Source: Lachnospiraceae bacterium
GTDB lineage: Bacteria; Bacillota; Clostridia; Lachnospirales; Lachnospiraceae
DNA: 64,000 nucleotides
NCBI GenBank assembly: GCA_017427775.1
Contig: JAFRSD010000009.1
Span: forward strand, 62,001 to 126,000
Direction of reading: 5' to 3'
Both the position numbers and the translations under genes were made by a program. Positions within the stretch are counted from its first letter, which is position 1. Each line of letters begins with the position of its first letter. Positions 45,569-54,968 of the stretch are shown here, piece by piece. The notes below the pieces were generated by a model, which saw only the letters and a program-made list of their open reading frames with translations, ran no database searches and was not told where the DNA came from.

Positions 45569-46096
45569 ATGATGAATGAAACTTTGAAGGAGTTGGAAAC
45601 AAGAAGAAGCTGCCGGAATTTTAAGCCGGATATGATCAAGAAGGAGGAACTGGATGCGATTCTCCGCGCAGGCACCTATGCGGCTACCGGTATGGGACGG
45701 CAGAGCCCGATTATTATCGCCGTAACGGATAAGGCTACGCGCGACGCGATCAGCGACGCCAACCGCAAGGTTGCCGGAATGCCGGAAGGAACGGACCCGT
45801 TCTACGGCGCTCCCGTGATATTGATCGTTCTTGCAAACAAGGCGGTTGTAACACATGTATATGACGGTTCACTGGTTATGGGAAACCTGATGAACGCGGC
45901 GGCAAGCCTCGGGGTGGACAGTATCTGGATCCATCGTGCCAAGGAAGAATTCGAGTCGGATTTCGGCCGTGAGCTGCTCAAGATGCTCGGCATCGAGGGT
46001 GACTACGAAGGCATCGGACACTGCGCGCTCGGTTATGCGGCAGCACCGCTGCAGGCACCGGCTCCCCGTAAGGAAGGCTACGTTTACTATATCTAG
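45569..46096 (+). CDS. Nitroreductase-family FMN oxidoreductase
   Basis: 175 aa. ETRRSCRNFKPDMIKKEELDAIL is the classic N-terminal flavin-phosphate binding region (RRS-R-F), followed by AGTYAATGMGRQSPII and the C-terminal GHCALGYA. NAD(P)H-dependent reduction of nitro or quinone compounds is the family activity. AAGGAGG precedes ATG 45569 by 6 nt (or ATG 45572 by 9 nt). Single gene ended by the hairpin 46114-46154. Confidence 0.92.
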   Translation: MMNETLKELETRRSCRNFKPDMIKKEELDAILRAGTYAATGMGRQSPIIIAVTDKATRDAISDANRKVAGMPEGTDPFYGAPVILIVLANKAVVTHVYDGSLVMGNLMNAAASLGVDSIWIHRAKEEFESDFGRELLKMLGIEGDYEGIGHCALGYAAAPLQAPAPRKEGYVYYI

Positions 46097-46113
46097 AACG
46101 GACACGGAATGAG

Positions 46114-46154
46114 AAAGGGACGCATTACGCTTGACACCGTATGGCGTCCCTTTT
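46114..46154 (+). terminator. Terminator after the nitroreductase with a promoter inside
   Basis: AAAGGGACGC (46114-46123) and GCGTCCCTTT (46144-46153) pair perfectly. The -35 of the next promoter lies in the loop and its -10 begins at the T-run. Confidence 0.8.
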
Positions 46155-46159
46155 ATAAT
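46131..46159 (+). promoter_or_regulatory. Consensus promoter of the MBOAT/DHHW pair
   Basis: TTGACA (46131-46136), 17 bp, TATAAT (46154-46159), a perfect match nested in the terminator hairpin. Confidence 0.8.
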
Positions 46160-46203
46160 GACTTTATCGGACTTTTCAAAAACATTTTCCGGGGCGAAGT
46201 CAT

Positions 46204-47607
46204 ATGGTTTTCTCATCTGCGGCATTTCTGTTTCTGTTTCTGCCGATCGTTATGATGTTATACTATCCGGTGCCGAACAGGCGTCACCGCAATGCGGTGC
46301 TTCTTATGGCATCGCTTTTTTTCTATGCCTACGGAGAGCCTATGTATATCGTCATCATGATCCTGATGGTGACGGTTGTTTACGTGCTTGCGCTCCGCAT
46401 GAGCACGCAGAAGAAGTCCGCATCGCGGAAGGCTTATCTGATCATCGGCGTGATCTTCAGCCTTTCTTTTTTGATATGGTTTAAATACACGGGATTCCTT
46501 CTTCGGAACATATGCGGGGTGTTCGGAAAGACAAGTCCTTTCCGCGCGCCTGAGCTTCCGATCGGAATCTCTTTTTATACGTTCCAGGTGCTTACTTACT
46601 ATGTGGATGTATACCGCGGCAAAACAAAACCCCAGAAGAATCTCGCACACCTGCTCCTTTATGTGAGCTTCTTCCCGCAGCTGATCGCTGGCCCAATCGT
46701 CAATTACTCGGACATTGAGGCGTCTCTTCGCGAGCGTACCATCCGCATCATGGACGTCTACAACGGAATGGTAAGGTTTGTCATCGGACTCGCAAAGAAA
46801 TGCATCATCGCGAACTCCTGCGGAAGCATCGTCGAAAACCTGAACGGCGTGAGCTTTTCGGTCGGGGGAGCGTGGCTGCAGGCAATTGCCTATGCCCTTC
46901 AGCTGTACTTTGATTTCAGCGGTTATTCGGATATGGCGATCGGCCTCGGGCACATGTTCGGCTTCCACTTTAAAGAGAATTTCCGCTATCCGTATACGGC
47001 GCTCAGCGTGACCGATTTCTGGAGAAAATGGCATATTTCTCTCGGCGCGTTCTTCCGGGAGTATGTTTATATTCCGCTCGGCGGAAACCGTGTATCTTTT
47101 CTCAAGCATGTGCGCAACATTATGGTAGTGTGGGCACTCACGGGTATCTGGCACGGAGCGTCCTGGAACTTCCTTTTGTGGGGACTCTATTACGGCATTC
47201 TGCTGATCCTTGAGAAATCGTTCCTTCTTAAGATGAAGGAGCATCTGCCGAAGTTTATTAACGTTTTGATGACGCTTTTCGCGGTCGTGATCGGCTGGGT
47301 TCTATTCTATCACACCGACCTTAGGGATGCTGTAACACATGTGCAGAGACTGTTCGGGATCGGTGCGTCCGGCATGACGGATGCCCGCGCAATCTACGAG
47401 TTCCGAAACGGGATCGGCATGCTTCTGATCGGCTGTGCGGCATGCTTTCCTTTCGCGGATATGGTTCCCGCGATGGAGAAGTGCGGCGGGATCAGCGAGA
47501 AGTTTATCACGCTGTTCCGTCCGGTCGCCACGACGGTACTCCTGCTGATTTCCATTGCGATGATCGTGGGTTCGAGTTTCAATCCGTTCCTGTATTTCCG
47601 ATTCTGA
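46204..47607 (+). CDS. MBOAT-family O-acyltransferase (AlgI/DltB-like)
   Basis: 467 aa, about 10-11 membrane spans. MBOAT features: YFDFSGYSDMAIGLGHMFGF, FWRKWHISLGAFFREYVYIPLGGNR and the catalytic His in LTGIWHGASWNFLLWG (about residue 318). Family enzymes move acetyl groups across the membrane to extracellular polysaccharide. With the DHHW/AlgX-like protein encoded 33 nt downstream it forms the two-part exopolysaccharide O-acetylation pair. Start ATG 46204 after GGGGCGAAG, 45 nt behind the promoter. Confidence 0.93.
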   Translation: MVFSSAAFLFLFLPIVMMLYYPVPNRRHRNAVLLMASLFFYAYGEPMYIVIMILMVTVVYVLALRMSTQKKSASRKAYLIIGVIFSLSFLIWFKYTGFLLRNICGVFGKTSPFRAPELPIGISFYTFQVLTYYVDVYRGKTKPQKNLAHLLLYVSFFPQLIAGPIVNYSDIEASLRERTIRIMDVYNGMVRFVIGLAKKCIIANSCGSIVENLNGVSFSVGGAWLQAIAYALQLYFDFSGYSDMAIGLGHMFGFHFKENFRYPYTALSVTDFWRKWHISLGAFFREYVYIPLGGNRVSFLKHVRNIMVVWALTGIWHGASWNFLLWGLYYGILLILEKSFLLKMKEHLPKFINVLMTLFAVVIGWVLFYHTDLRDAVTHVQRLFGIGASGMTDARAIYEFRNGIGMLLIGCAACFPFADMVPAMEKCGGISEKFITLFRPVATTVLLLISIAMIVGSSFNPFLYFRF

Positions 47608-47640
47608 TTTGTGCCGCCTGAAGGCGGATCCGGAGGTTTT

Positions 47641-49092
47641 ATGAAGAAAGGGCTGGCAATCGTATTTGTCTTTCTGTGGAGCGCGCTCCTGTTCGGTATA
47701 GGGGCGTACTATGTCTATTTTGCGCCGCAGGGAGAGGAGTATTCCGAGAACGAAAACCGGATGCTTCATGCCGCTCCGGATATGCGCGTTTCGTTCAAAA
47801 AGGGCACGATCGACGAGGATCTTGAAGCATATCTGCTGGACCGTTTTCCGTTCCGTGAAAAGGCACTTTCGGGAAGCCGCAAGATCAAGGACCAGCTCAG
47901 TACGGCAACCTATGAGCAGTACCTGCAGGCGTACGGCGGAACGGCTACCGACGCTTTGTCCGAAGAGGTTTCGGACGAAGACATCGAGGCACTTCTTGCC
48001 GCGGAATTTGATAAGAAGCCGACGCCCCGCGTAACGAATACACCGGCGGTTACGCCGGATCCGGGCGGAGAGGTTCATCCATCGGGAGAGCCGGGACCGG
48101 TTGCCACGGTTACACCCGATCCTGCCGACCTTGAGGACCCGCCAATCGAGCCGAAGCCCCAGAGGGACGCTTCGGAATTCCCCGACCGGTTGCGGTTCAG
48201 TTTGATGAAGAACGGCACATCCCGGACGGATATCCGCGTTTCCTCTAAGAAAAGCGTGCTTGCGGTTACGGCGGTTCTGAACAAATACGCCGACCTCCTT
48301 CCCGAGGGCGGAAAACTGATGTTCACGGTTGTCCCGCAGAGCACTTATATCAATTCGTATGTCGGCATCGGCGGCGACAACAGACTCGCGTCGGAGCCGG
48401 ATGAACTGATCAACGCGATGAGCCGTGACAACGTGTACGCGTTTGACACACCGGAGATCCTTTCGGACGCTATCATAAGCGGAGAATACGTATTCTTCCG
48501 GACCGATATGCACTGGACGCCGCTCGGCGCGTACAAGGTGTATTGCGAGATGGCAAAGCGGGCGGGCAAGGTTCCGTGCGATTACGAGTGGGATTTTACG
48601 CATACGACCGAGAACCATTTCCTCGGAACCATGTACCGCAGCAACCCGAGCAGTTATCTCGAGAGCCGCGCCGATACGCTTGAGATCCTCGAGCCGCATG
48701 TCCGCAACGAAGTGCGCCGTATTGTTTCAAGAGACACCTACAAGGAGATTCCGTTCATTGATCTGAATGCGAAGTCATCAGACCGCTTCACCGTATATCT
48801 CGGCGGACCGGCAGGCCCGTGGACGATCATCGAGAATGACAACGGCGAGACGGAGAACTGCCTCATTCTGATGGATTCCTTCGGTCTTGATTTCGTGCCG
48901 TTTTTATGCATGAATTATCACCAGGTACACTATTACGATCCGCGGTATTTCAACGCGAAGGCAGTCGGCGGAAACATTTCCGATATGATCAACAAATACG
49001 ACATCCGAGACATCTATGTGATCGTCGGCGACCTGCACTGCTTTGATCACGATTTCCTGATCACGCAGGCAAATAAGCAGCTTACCGAGTAG
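47641..49092 (+). CDS. DHHW/AlgX-like SGNH-fold O-acetyltransferase partner
   Basis: 483 aa. Single N-terminal membrane anchor (about 5-25), a Pro/Thr-rich linker at about 125-185 and an extracytoplasmic catalytic domain. ENRMLHAAPD and DRFPFREKAL near the start are typical; the catalytic Asp-x-His-Trp is in RTDMHWTPLGAY and the Ser in LILMDSFGLD. This is the SGNH-like arrangement of AlgX/AlgJ. ATG 47641 has CGGAGG upstream; 10 extra residues are not supported. Partner of the MBOAT gene. Confidence 0.9.
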   Translation: MKKGLAIVFVFLWSALLFGIGAYYVYFAPQGEEYSENENRMLHAAPDMRVSFKKGTIDEDLEAYLLDRFPFREKALSGSRKIKDQLSTATYEQYLQAYGGTATDALSEEVSDEDIEALLAAEFDKKPTPRVTNTPAVTPDPGGEVHPSGEPGPVATVTPDPADLEDPPIEPKPQRDASEFPDRLRFSLMKNGTSRTDIRVSSKKSVLAVTAVLNKYADLLPEGGKLMFTVVPQSTYINSYVGIGGDNRLASEPDELINAMSRDNVYAFDTPEILSDAIISGEYVFFRTDMHWTPLGAYKVYCEMAKRAGKVPCDYEWDFTHTTENHFLGTMYRSNPSSYLESRADTLEILEPHVRNEVRRIVSRDTYKEIPFIDLNAKSSDRFTVYLGGPAGPWTIIENDNGETENCLILMDSFGLDFVPFLCMNYHQVHYYDPRYFNAKAVGGNISDMINKYDIRDIYVIVGDLHCFDHDFLITQANKQLTE

Positions 49093-49149
49093 ACAGACGC
49101 GGCCGGCAACCGTACGGTTTTCCCGCTCGTGAGGCAGACAAATGTGCCC

Positions 49150-49178
49150 TTGACGATTCCGCTTTTTCAAGGTACAAT
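49150..49178 (+). promoter_or_regulatory. Promoter of the 226-aa membrane protein gene
   Basis: TTGACG (49150-49155), 17 bp, TACAAT (49173-49178). A GACGC/GGCGTC hairpin lies in the leader at about 49214-49242. Confidence 0.7.
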
Positions 49179-49293
49179 ATTTTTTTGGGAATATATGCCC
49201 GGAAAGGGTGTGTGACGCTGTCCCTACGCGTAATACGGCGTCGTATTTTACAGGTTACGGAATGGGATGTTCCGCGACCGGAAGGGGTGTAAT

Positions 49294-49974
49294 ATGCAGG
49301 TTTTAAAGGATAATCTGGCCGGTTCCATTATTGTGCTTCTCGCTGTGGCAATCTTCGCTGCGGCGGTGCAGTTTCGGAAGTACCGGATCATGATGGCGGG
49401 CGAGTCCATCAGCCCGAAGTGGTTTAAGCTGGTTCGTACCGCAGGAATCATTGTTGCATTTGTTCTGTTCATCTGGAAAGCGAAGGCGTTCGGACAGTGG
49501 ATCACCATCGATGTGATGCGTATCGCGAAAGAGCCCGCGGATGCGCTTCCCGGAACGATCGTGTACGGCGTGCTTCTGCTGCTTGCTTCGGTCGGTGTCG
49601 GAACGCTCGCGCATAAGATTCCCGAGCGCTGGTGGAAGAGAGATTCCGCGAAGATCTTCGATGAGGATAAGGTTTGCCAGTACCTCGTAAAGGATGCCGA
49701 GGCAGGTGCCAAGGAGATTCTGATCTTCCGTGACCGTCTGGAAGGCCGCAGAGGATATTCCTTCGATATCGACGGATATAACCACGCCGCATTTTCCGCG
49801 GACGGATGCAAGATGCTTGCCGCTTACATTGATTCGAAGGTACCCGGCGCATACTCGATTGAGGCATGCCATGAGGCACAGGGCAAAGGCGGCGCTCCGC
49901 AGAGTACATCGAGCGGTGCACTGAGCGACAACTCGTATCGTTTCTCTCACATGAGAATGGTTAAGAAGAATTAA
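49294..49974 (+). CDS. Three-helix membrane protein of unknown function
   Basis: 226 aa. Membrane helices at about 8-25, 47-66 and 91-108, then a soluble C-terminal domain of about 110 aa (EILIFRDRLEGRRGYSFDID and YSIEACHEAQGK). No family recognised. GGAAGGGG precedes ATG 49294. Own promoter and terminator, so a single-gene unit. Confidence 0.75.
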   Translation: MQVLKDNLAGSIIVLLAVAIFAAAVQFRKYRIMMAGESISPKWFKLVRTAGIIVAFVLFIWKAKAFGQWITIDVMRIAKEPADALPGTIVYGVLLLLASVGVGTLAHKIPERWWKRDSAKIFDEDKVCQYLVKDAEAGAKEILIFRDRLEGRRGYSFDIDGYNHAAFSADGCKMLAAYIDSKVPGAYSIEACHEAQGKGGAPQSTSSGALSDNSYRFSHMRMVKKN

Positions 49975-49982
49975 GACAATAG

Positions 49983-50013
49983 GAACGAGCCGTTTTAAAG
50001 GCTCGTTCTTTTT
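49983..50013 (+). terminator. Intrinsic terminator after the membrane protein gene
   Basis: GAACGAGCC (49983-49991) and GGCTCGTTC (50000-50008), then TTTTTC. Confidence 0.85.
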
Positions 50014-50033
50014 CTATAAAAAGGAGAAGGAAA

Positions 50034-50867
50034 ATGGGAAAGATTACGGTTTCTACTGATGTAGAAATATACTATGCGGAATACGGTTCCGGCGACAGCT
50101 ATATCCTTTCCGCGCAGGTCGGCTTCGCACCGAAGGGAATGCAGCAGAAACTTGCGGAAATGGGATACCATGTGATCTGCATCACGCTCCGGGGGTTCGC
50201 TCCGTCGTCCTACATTACCGAGGACTACGGCGCGGAATGGTACGATGTGTTCGCCGAGGATGTGGTACGAGTCGCTGACGCGCTCGGCATTGAGAAGTTC
50301 GCCTATATGGGCGCTTCGCACGGCGCGGGGCTTGGGTGGCATCTGATGCTCAACCATCCGGAGAGAGTGTCCGCATTTGTCGCCGTGGTACCGGGACCGC
50401 ACAGCTTAAAGGAAGGCACGATGTCTTTCCGGCAAATGATGATGCAGGGCATTATCGACGCGCCGCCGCCGTTTAATCCGCCGATCGATGATGACGCGGC
50501 GAGAGAGCTTCGCAGGGCAAGACGCGCGGCATGGCTGTCGCAGCTTCCCGAGGCAGATCCGCGGGAGCGGGCGATCGACTACGGACGGCCCCTCATGAAG
50601 TACAAAAACGAAGAGACACTGTGCGAAAAACTGCGCTCGATCAAGACGCCTACGCTGATCATCGGCGGCGCGGATGACCCGATCAGTACGCCCGAACTGA
50701 TGATGCGCACGGCCAAATGCCTGCCGCACTGCAAGCTCGTGATGTACTCGAACTGCGGTCACGATATCGATACGGATATCATCGAAGAAGTGTGTGATGA
50801 GGCGGATCGTTTCCTTCGCCAGACGGAGCGGACCGGAAGGTGTTATATCCCGGTTGATGAGGCATAG
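50034..50867 (+). CDS. Alpha/beta hydrolase
   Basis: 277 aa. Nucleophile elbow GASHGAG (about 94-100), Asp in IGGADDPISTPEL and His in YSNCGHDID give a complete triad; a lid region at about 125-190 is charged. Soluble, with no signal. Substrate unknown. AAAGGAGAAGG precedes ATG 50034. It starts directly behind a terminator with no obvious promoter of its own, so it may rely on read-through or on an unrecognised promoter. Confidence 0.88.
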   Translation: MGKITVSTDVEIYYAEYGSGDSYILSAQVGFAPKGMQQKLAEMGYHVICITLRGFAPSSYITEDYGAEWYDVFAEDVVRVADALGIEKFAYMGASHGAGLGWHLMLNHPERVSAFVAVVPGPHSLKEGTMSFRQMMMQGIIDAPPPFNPPIDDDAARELRRARRAAWLSQLPEADPRERAIDYGRPLMKYKNEETLCEKLRSIKTPTLIIGGADDPISTPELMMRTAKCLPHCKLVMYSNCGHDIDTDIIEEVCDEADRFLRQTERTGRCYIPVDEA

Positions 50868-50884
50868 TTTTACATTAACTTTCA

Positions 50885-50913
50885 TTGACAAAACGTTTCG
50901 TAATCACTACAAT
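50885..50913 (+). promoter_or_regulatory. Promoter of the Na/Pi cotransporter gene
   Basis: TTGACA (50885-50890), 17 bp, TACAAT (50908-50913), 85 nt before the ATG. Confidence 0.75.
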
Positions 50914-50998
50914 TACAGTGGTATGTCAGGAGTGTGCGCACGCGGGACACGCGGTGTTACGGTGGGCGCCTGTAACATGTGAAATCGGAGAACATAAG

Positions 50999-52822
50999 AT
51001 GGAATATGTCAGAAGCATCATATCCCTGTTAGGCGGTCTTGCCATGTTCCTTTACGGCATGCGTCTGATGGGGTCGAGCCTCCGGGAAGGATCTTCCGGA
51101 ACGTTCAAGACCGTCATGGGAAAGGTTACGAACAATCCGCTGAAGGCGTTTCTTCTCGGGCTTTTTATTACCGCGGTCATCCAGTCGTCCACCGCGACGA
51201 TCGTCATTACTTCCGGTCTTGTTGTGGCGGGCGTGATCAGTCTTGACCAGTCGCTCGGCATTATCGTCGGCGCCAATGTAGGTACCACGGTGACCGGTCA
51301 GATCATCCGTCTTCTCGACATTTCCGATGACTCGGGAAGTGTCCTTCAGTTTTTCAAGCCGGACACACTGGCACCGATCGCCCTGACGGTCGGCATCATC
51401 TTCCTGATGTTCTGCAAGTTCCACAAATCGGATCTTGCCGGCAATATCGCCATCGGATTCGGTATTCTGTTCACCGGTCTCGTATCGATGACCGCTGCCG
51501 TTACGGACTTCAACATGAGCGGCGTATTTGCCCGCATGGGAAGCCATCCGGTACTCGGGTACGGAGCAGGCGCGCTGGTGGCATTTGTCCTGCAGAGTTC
51601 CTCCTCGTCCATCGGTATCCTGCAGGCATTCTCCGCGTCGACGCCGATCGCGTTTAAGACGGTCGCATTTGTCCTGTGCGGTGTCTATCTCGGCGACTGC
51701 GTAACGACGGGTATCGTATGTTTTATCGGAACCAAGCCCGACTCGAAAAGGGTCGGCCTCATCAATATTTTCTATAACCTCGCGAAGACCGCTCTCGTTT
51801 TGATCGTGATCGGCGTTGCCCATGCGTTCGGCTATATGGACAAGCTGTGGGACATGCCGTTAAAGTCCGGCGGTATCGCCAATTCGAACTCGGTATTTAA
51901 CCTTGTGAGCGCGCTGCTGCTCCTTCCGTTGATCGGTATCGCTAAAAGGATCAGTTACCGGATCATCAAGGACGAGCCGAAGCCGGAGGACCGCTACGCG
52001 GACAAGATCGCGGCGTTGAACCCGGTATTCTTCTCGACGCCGGCGCTGGCGCTGAACAGCTGCTACGACGCTCTGAAGACGATGTTCACGATCGCCGCGG
52101 CCAATATCAACAAAGCCCTCAACTTGTTCCAGGAATACAAAGAAGAGGATTATAAGGCAATCGAAGAGGACGAAGACAGTATCGACCGTCTTGCGGATGC
52201 CGTGAGCAATTATCTCGTGCAGCTGTCGCCGCATGTAAACGAGGAACTGCATATCCGGATTCTGGACCAGTATTACAAGGTCGTAACGGAGTTCGAACGG
52301 CTCGGCGACCACGCGATGAACATTGCGGAAGCGGCCAAAGGCATGAACGACCAGGGCATGAGATTCAGCGACGATGCGCTGTGCGAGCTGATGGTGATAA
52401 GAGAACTGCTTGACTGGATCTTAGAGCACACGAAGAACGCATTCGAAAAACGTGACGTTGAGGCAGCGCGGCATATCGAACCGCTCGAGGAAGTTATGGA
52501 CGACATGATCAACGCCCTCGACGACAACCACGTGGCAAGACTCCGCGAAGGCCGCTGCACGGTATATGCGGGTACGCGTCTGATGGATATCATGTCCAAC
52601 CTGGAACGTATTTCCGATACGTGTTCGAACGTCGGTGTTTCGGTTGTGGCGCGTGTCAATCCAAGTATGGACACACAGGCACATTCCTACATTTCCTCCC
52701 TGCATCAGGGACAAAACGAAGAGTTCAACGAAGAGTACCAGCGGGCGCATGATCTGTACTTCAAACGTCTTGCCCTGGTCACGAAGAAGAATCAGGAAAC
52801 TGACGGACAACTCAGTTTTTGA
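50999..52822 (+). CDS. Na+/phosphate cotransporter with PhoU-like domain
   Basis: 607 aa. The membrane half has two inverted Na/Pi repeats with QSSTATIV and GANVGTTVTGQ, then QSSSSSIG and LGDCVTTG. From about residue 385 a PhoU-like helical domain follows (EFERLGDHAMNIAE, ERISDTCSNVG carry the E-R-x-x-D metal motif). Imports phosphate with sodium. Start ATG 50999 with GGAGAA upstream; the 38 residues in frame before it overlap the promoter and are not real. Confidence 0.93.
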   Translation: MEYVRSIISLLGGLAMFLYGMRLMGSSLREGSSGTFKTVMGKVTNNPLKAFLLGLFITAVIQSSTATIVITSGLVVAGVISLDQSLGIIVGANVGTTVTGQIIRLLDISDDSGSVLQFFKPDTLAPIALTVGIIFLMFCKFHKSDLAGNIAIGFGILFTGLVSMTAAVTDFNMSGVFARMGSHPVLGYGAGALVAFVLQSSSSSIGILQAFSASTPIAFKTVAFVLCGVYLGDCVTTGIVCFIGTKPDSKRVGLINIFYNLAKTALVLIVIGVAHAFGYMDKLWDMPLKSGGIANSNSVFNLVSALLLLPLIGIAKRISYRIIKDEPKPEDRYADKIAALNPVFFSTPALALNSCYDALKTMFTIAAANINKALNLFQEYKEEDYKAIEEDEDSIDRLADAVSNYLVQLSPHVNEELHIRILDQYYKVVTEFERLGDHAMNIAEAAKGMNDQGMRFSDDALCELMVIRELLDWILEHTKNAFEKRDVEAARHIEPLEEVMDDMINALDDNHVARLREGRCTVYAGTRLMDIMSNLERISDTCSNVGVSVVARVNPSMDTQAHSYISSLHQGQNEEFNEEYQRAHDLYFKRLALVTKKNQETDGQLSF

Positions 52823-52886
52823 TTGATAAAGGAGGCGGAGCCGGTCCGCTTCCATGCGCGTAATAAAAGAAAAGAGGACACAGAGG

Positions 52887-54917
52887 ATGATTTTTCAAAA
52901 CGAAAAGGGAGCACTCATCGCGAAGCACCGCGGCGAGACGCTCCGCATTGAACCGTGGGGACGGGATTCCCTTCGGATCCGTGCAACCATGTTCCCGGCA
53001 TTTTCCGGCCGGGATTGGGCGCTCACGGAACCGGTCGCTAAGACCGCAGGTGAAGTAACCGTATACAAGCCGGAGGAGTGGAAGGGCGATCCCTTTATTC
53101 CGGACGGCAACCCCGTAGCCGTTATCAGAAACGGCCGCATCAGCGCGGTTGTGAACTTCGCCGGCGTCATCTCGCTTTATAAAGATGACAGCCTGATCCT
53201 TCGCGAGTACTACCGGGCTTACGGCGGGACAATCTCCCGCGGAAGCCGTTGTCTGAAGCTTACCAACCGCGAGTGGAAGGGTGTGATCGGCGGAAGCAAT
53301 TATGCGCTTACCGTCCGCTTTGATGCCAATGAAGGCGAGAAACTGTACGGCATGGGACAGTACCAGCAGCCGTATCTTGACTTAAAGGGCAACGTGATCG
53401 AACTTGCCCAGCGAAATTCGCAGAACTCCGTACCGTTCCTTGTTTCATCGCTCGGATACGGTATGCTTTGGAATAACCCCGCCGTGGGACGCGTTATGTT
53501 CGGCAAGAACATGACCGAATGGACGGCACGCTCCACGAAGGACCTCGATTACTGGATCACCGTGCAGGATACACCGAAGGAGATTCTGAAGGCGTATACC
53601 GAAGTAACCGGCCGTGCGCCGATGTTCCCCGAGGACCGCATGGGACTGTGGCAGTGCAAGCTTCGGTACCGCACGCAGGCCGAAGTGCTTTCGGTTGCCA
53701 GAGCTTATCAGAAGGAAGGCATCAAGATCGATCAGATCGTCATCGATTTCTTCCACTGGCCGTTACAGGGCGACTGGACGTTTGACACGAAATACTGGCC
53801 TGATGTGAAAGCCATGACGGACGAGCTTCATTCTATGGGCATTAAGGTGATCGTTTCCGTATGGCCGTCGGTGGACCGCCGCAGCGGCAACTTCTATCCG
53901 ATGCAGGAGCAGGGGCTTCTCATTAAGACGGAGCGCGGAAGCGACCAGACATACGATTACCAGGGTGACTGTGTCGAGATCGACCCGTTCAATCCGGCGA
54001 CCCGCGAGTATGTATGGAACATCTGCAAAAAGAACTATTATGATTTAGGCATCGACGCTTTCTGGCTCGACAATTCCGAGCCCGATTACGGCGTTTACGA
54101 TTTCGAGAATTACCGTTACTACGATATGCCGGCGCTGCAGTGCAGCAACATGTATCCGCAGCTTTACAGCCGCACGTTCTATGACCCGATGAGCAAGCTC
54201 GGTGACGGCACGGTTGTGAACCTTTTACGGTCCTGCTGGGCAGGCAGCCAGAAGTACGGTAACGTTGTGTGGTCCGGCGATGTGCCGAGTACCTTCCAGG
54301 CATTTTACGAGCAGGTGCAGGCAGGCCTTAACATCGGTCTCGCGGGCATCCCGTGGTGGACAACCGATATCGGAGGCTTCATGACCGATGACGTGAACGA
54401 TCCCGATTTTCGTGAGCTTCTGATCCGCTGGTACCAGTTCGCGACCTACTCGGCAGTACTCCGCATGCACGGAGACCGCGGCCCTTACAACATTCCGCCG
54501 CTCGATGAACGCGAGCGCGGAGGCGGATATCTTCACACCGGCCAGCCGAATGAACTGTGGAGCTATGGTGAGGATAACTACCGCATCATGAAGAAGTATT
54601 ATGACATCCGTATCGGGATGCATGATTATATCAAAAAGCTGTATGAGGAAGCGCATACCGACGGCTCGCCGCTCATCCGGACGATGTTCTATGAATTCCC
54701 CGGGGACGCGAAGTGCTGGGACATCCAGGACCAGTACATGTTCGGTGACCGTTATCTTTGCGCACCGGTATTCACGCTGCATGCCGTGAAACGGGATGTA
54801 TATCTTCCCGCAGGCAAATGGCAGCTCACCTCAACCGGAGAGGTATTTGAGGGCGGTCAGACGGTGCATGTTGACGCGCCGATCGACTATATGCCGGTAT
54901 TTTGTAAGTTACAGTAA
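52887..54917 (+). CDS. Glycoside hydrolase family 31 alpha-glycosidase
   Basis: 676 aa. The catalytic nucleophile is in FWLDNSEPDYG (Asp near 395) and the acid/base in VWSGDVPSTF (Asp near 465); IDQIVIDFFHWPLQGDW is the other GH31 landmark. The lack of a signal peptide suggests intracellular action on imported oligosaccharides. The WLDNSEPD pattern is common in alpha-xylosidase-like members, so xylosides or isoprimeverose are possible substrates. AGAGG precedes ATG 52887. No sugar transporter is adjacent. Confidence 0.92.
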   Translation: MIFQNEKGALIAKHRGETLRIEPWGRDSLRIRATMFPAFSGRDWALTEPVAKTAGEVTVYKPEEWKGDPFIPDGNPVAVIRNGRISAVVNFAGVISLYKDDSLILREYYRAYGGTISRGSRCLKLTNREWKGVIGGSNYALTVRFDANEGEKLYGMGQYQQPYLDLKGNVIELAQRNSQNSVPFLVSSLGYGMLWNNPAVGRVMFGKNMTEWTARSTKDLDYWITVQDTPKEILKAYTEVTGRAPMFPEDRMGLWQCKLRYRTQAEVLSVARAYQKEGIKIDQIVIDFFHWPLQGDWTFDTKYWPDVKAMTDELHSMGIKVIVSVWPSVDRRSGNFYPMQEQGLLIKTERGSDQTYDYQGDCVEIDPFNPATREYVWNICKKNYYDLGIDAFWLDNSEPDYGVYDFENYRYYDMPALQCSNMYPQLYSRTFYDPMSKLGDGTVVNLLRSCWAGSQKYGNVVWSGDVPSTFQAFYEQVQAGLNIGLAGIPWWTTDIGGFMTDDVNDPDFRELLIRWYQFATYSAVLRMHGDRGPYNIPPLDERERGGGYLHTGQPNELWSYGEDNYRIMKKYYDIRIGMHDYIKKLYEEAHTDGSPLIRTMFYEFPGDAKCWDIQDQYMFGDRYLCAPVFTLHAVKRDVYLPAGKWQLTSTGEVFEGGQTVHVDAPIDYMPVFCKLQ

Positions 54918-54968
54918 TCAAGCGGGGGCGGGTTTCTGCCTGCCCCCTGCCGTTTGGAGGCTTCTCTT

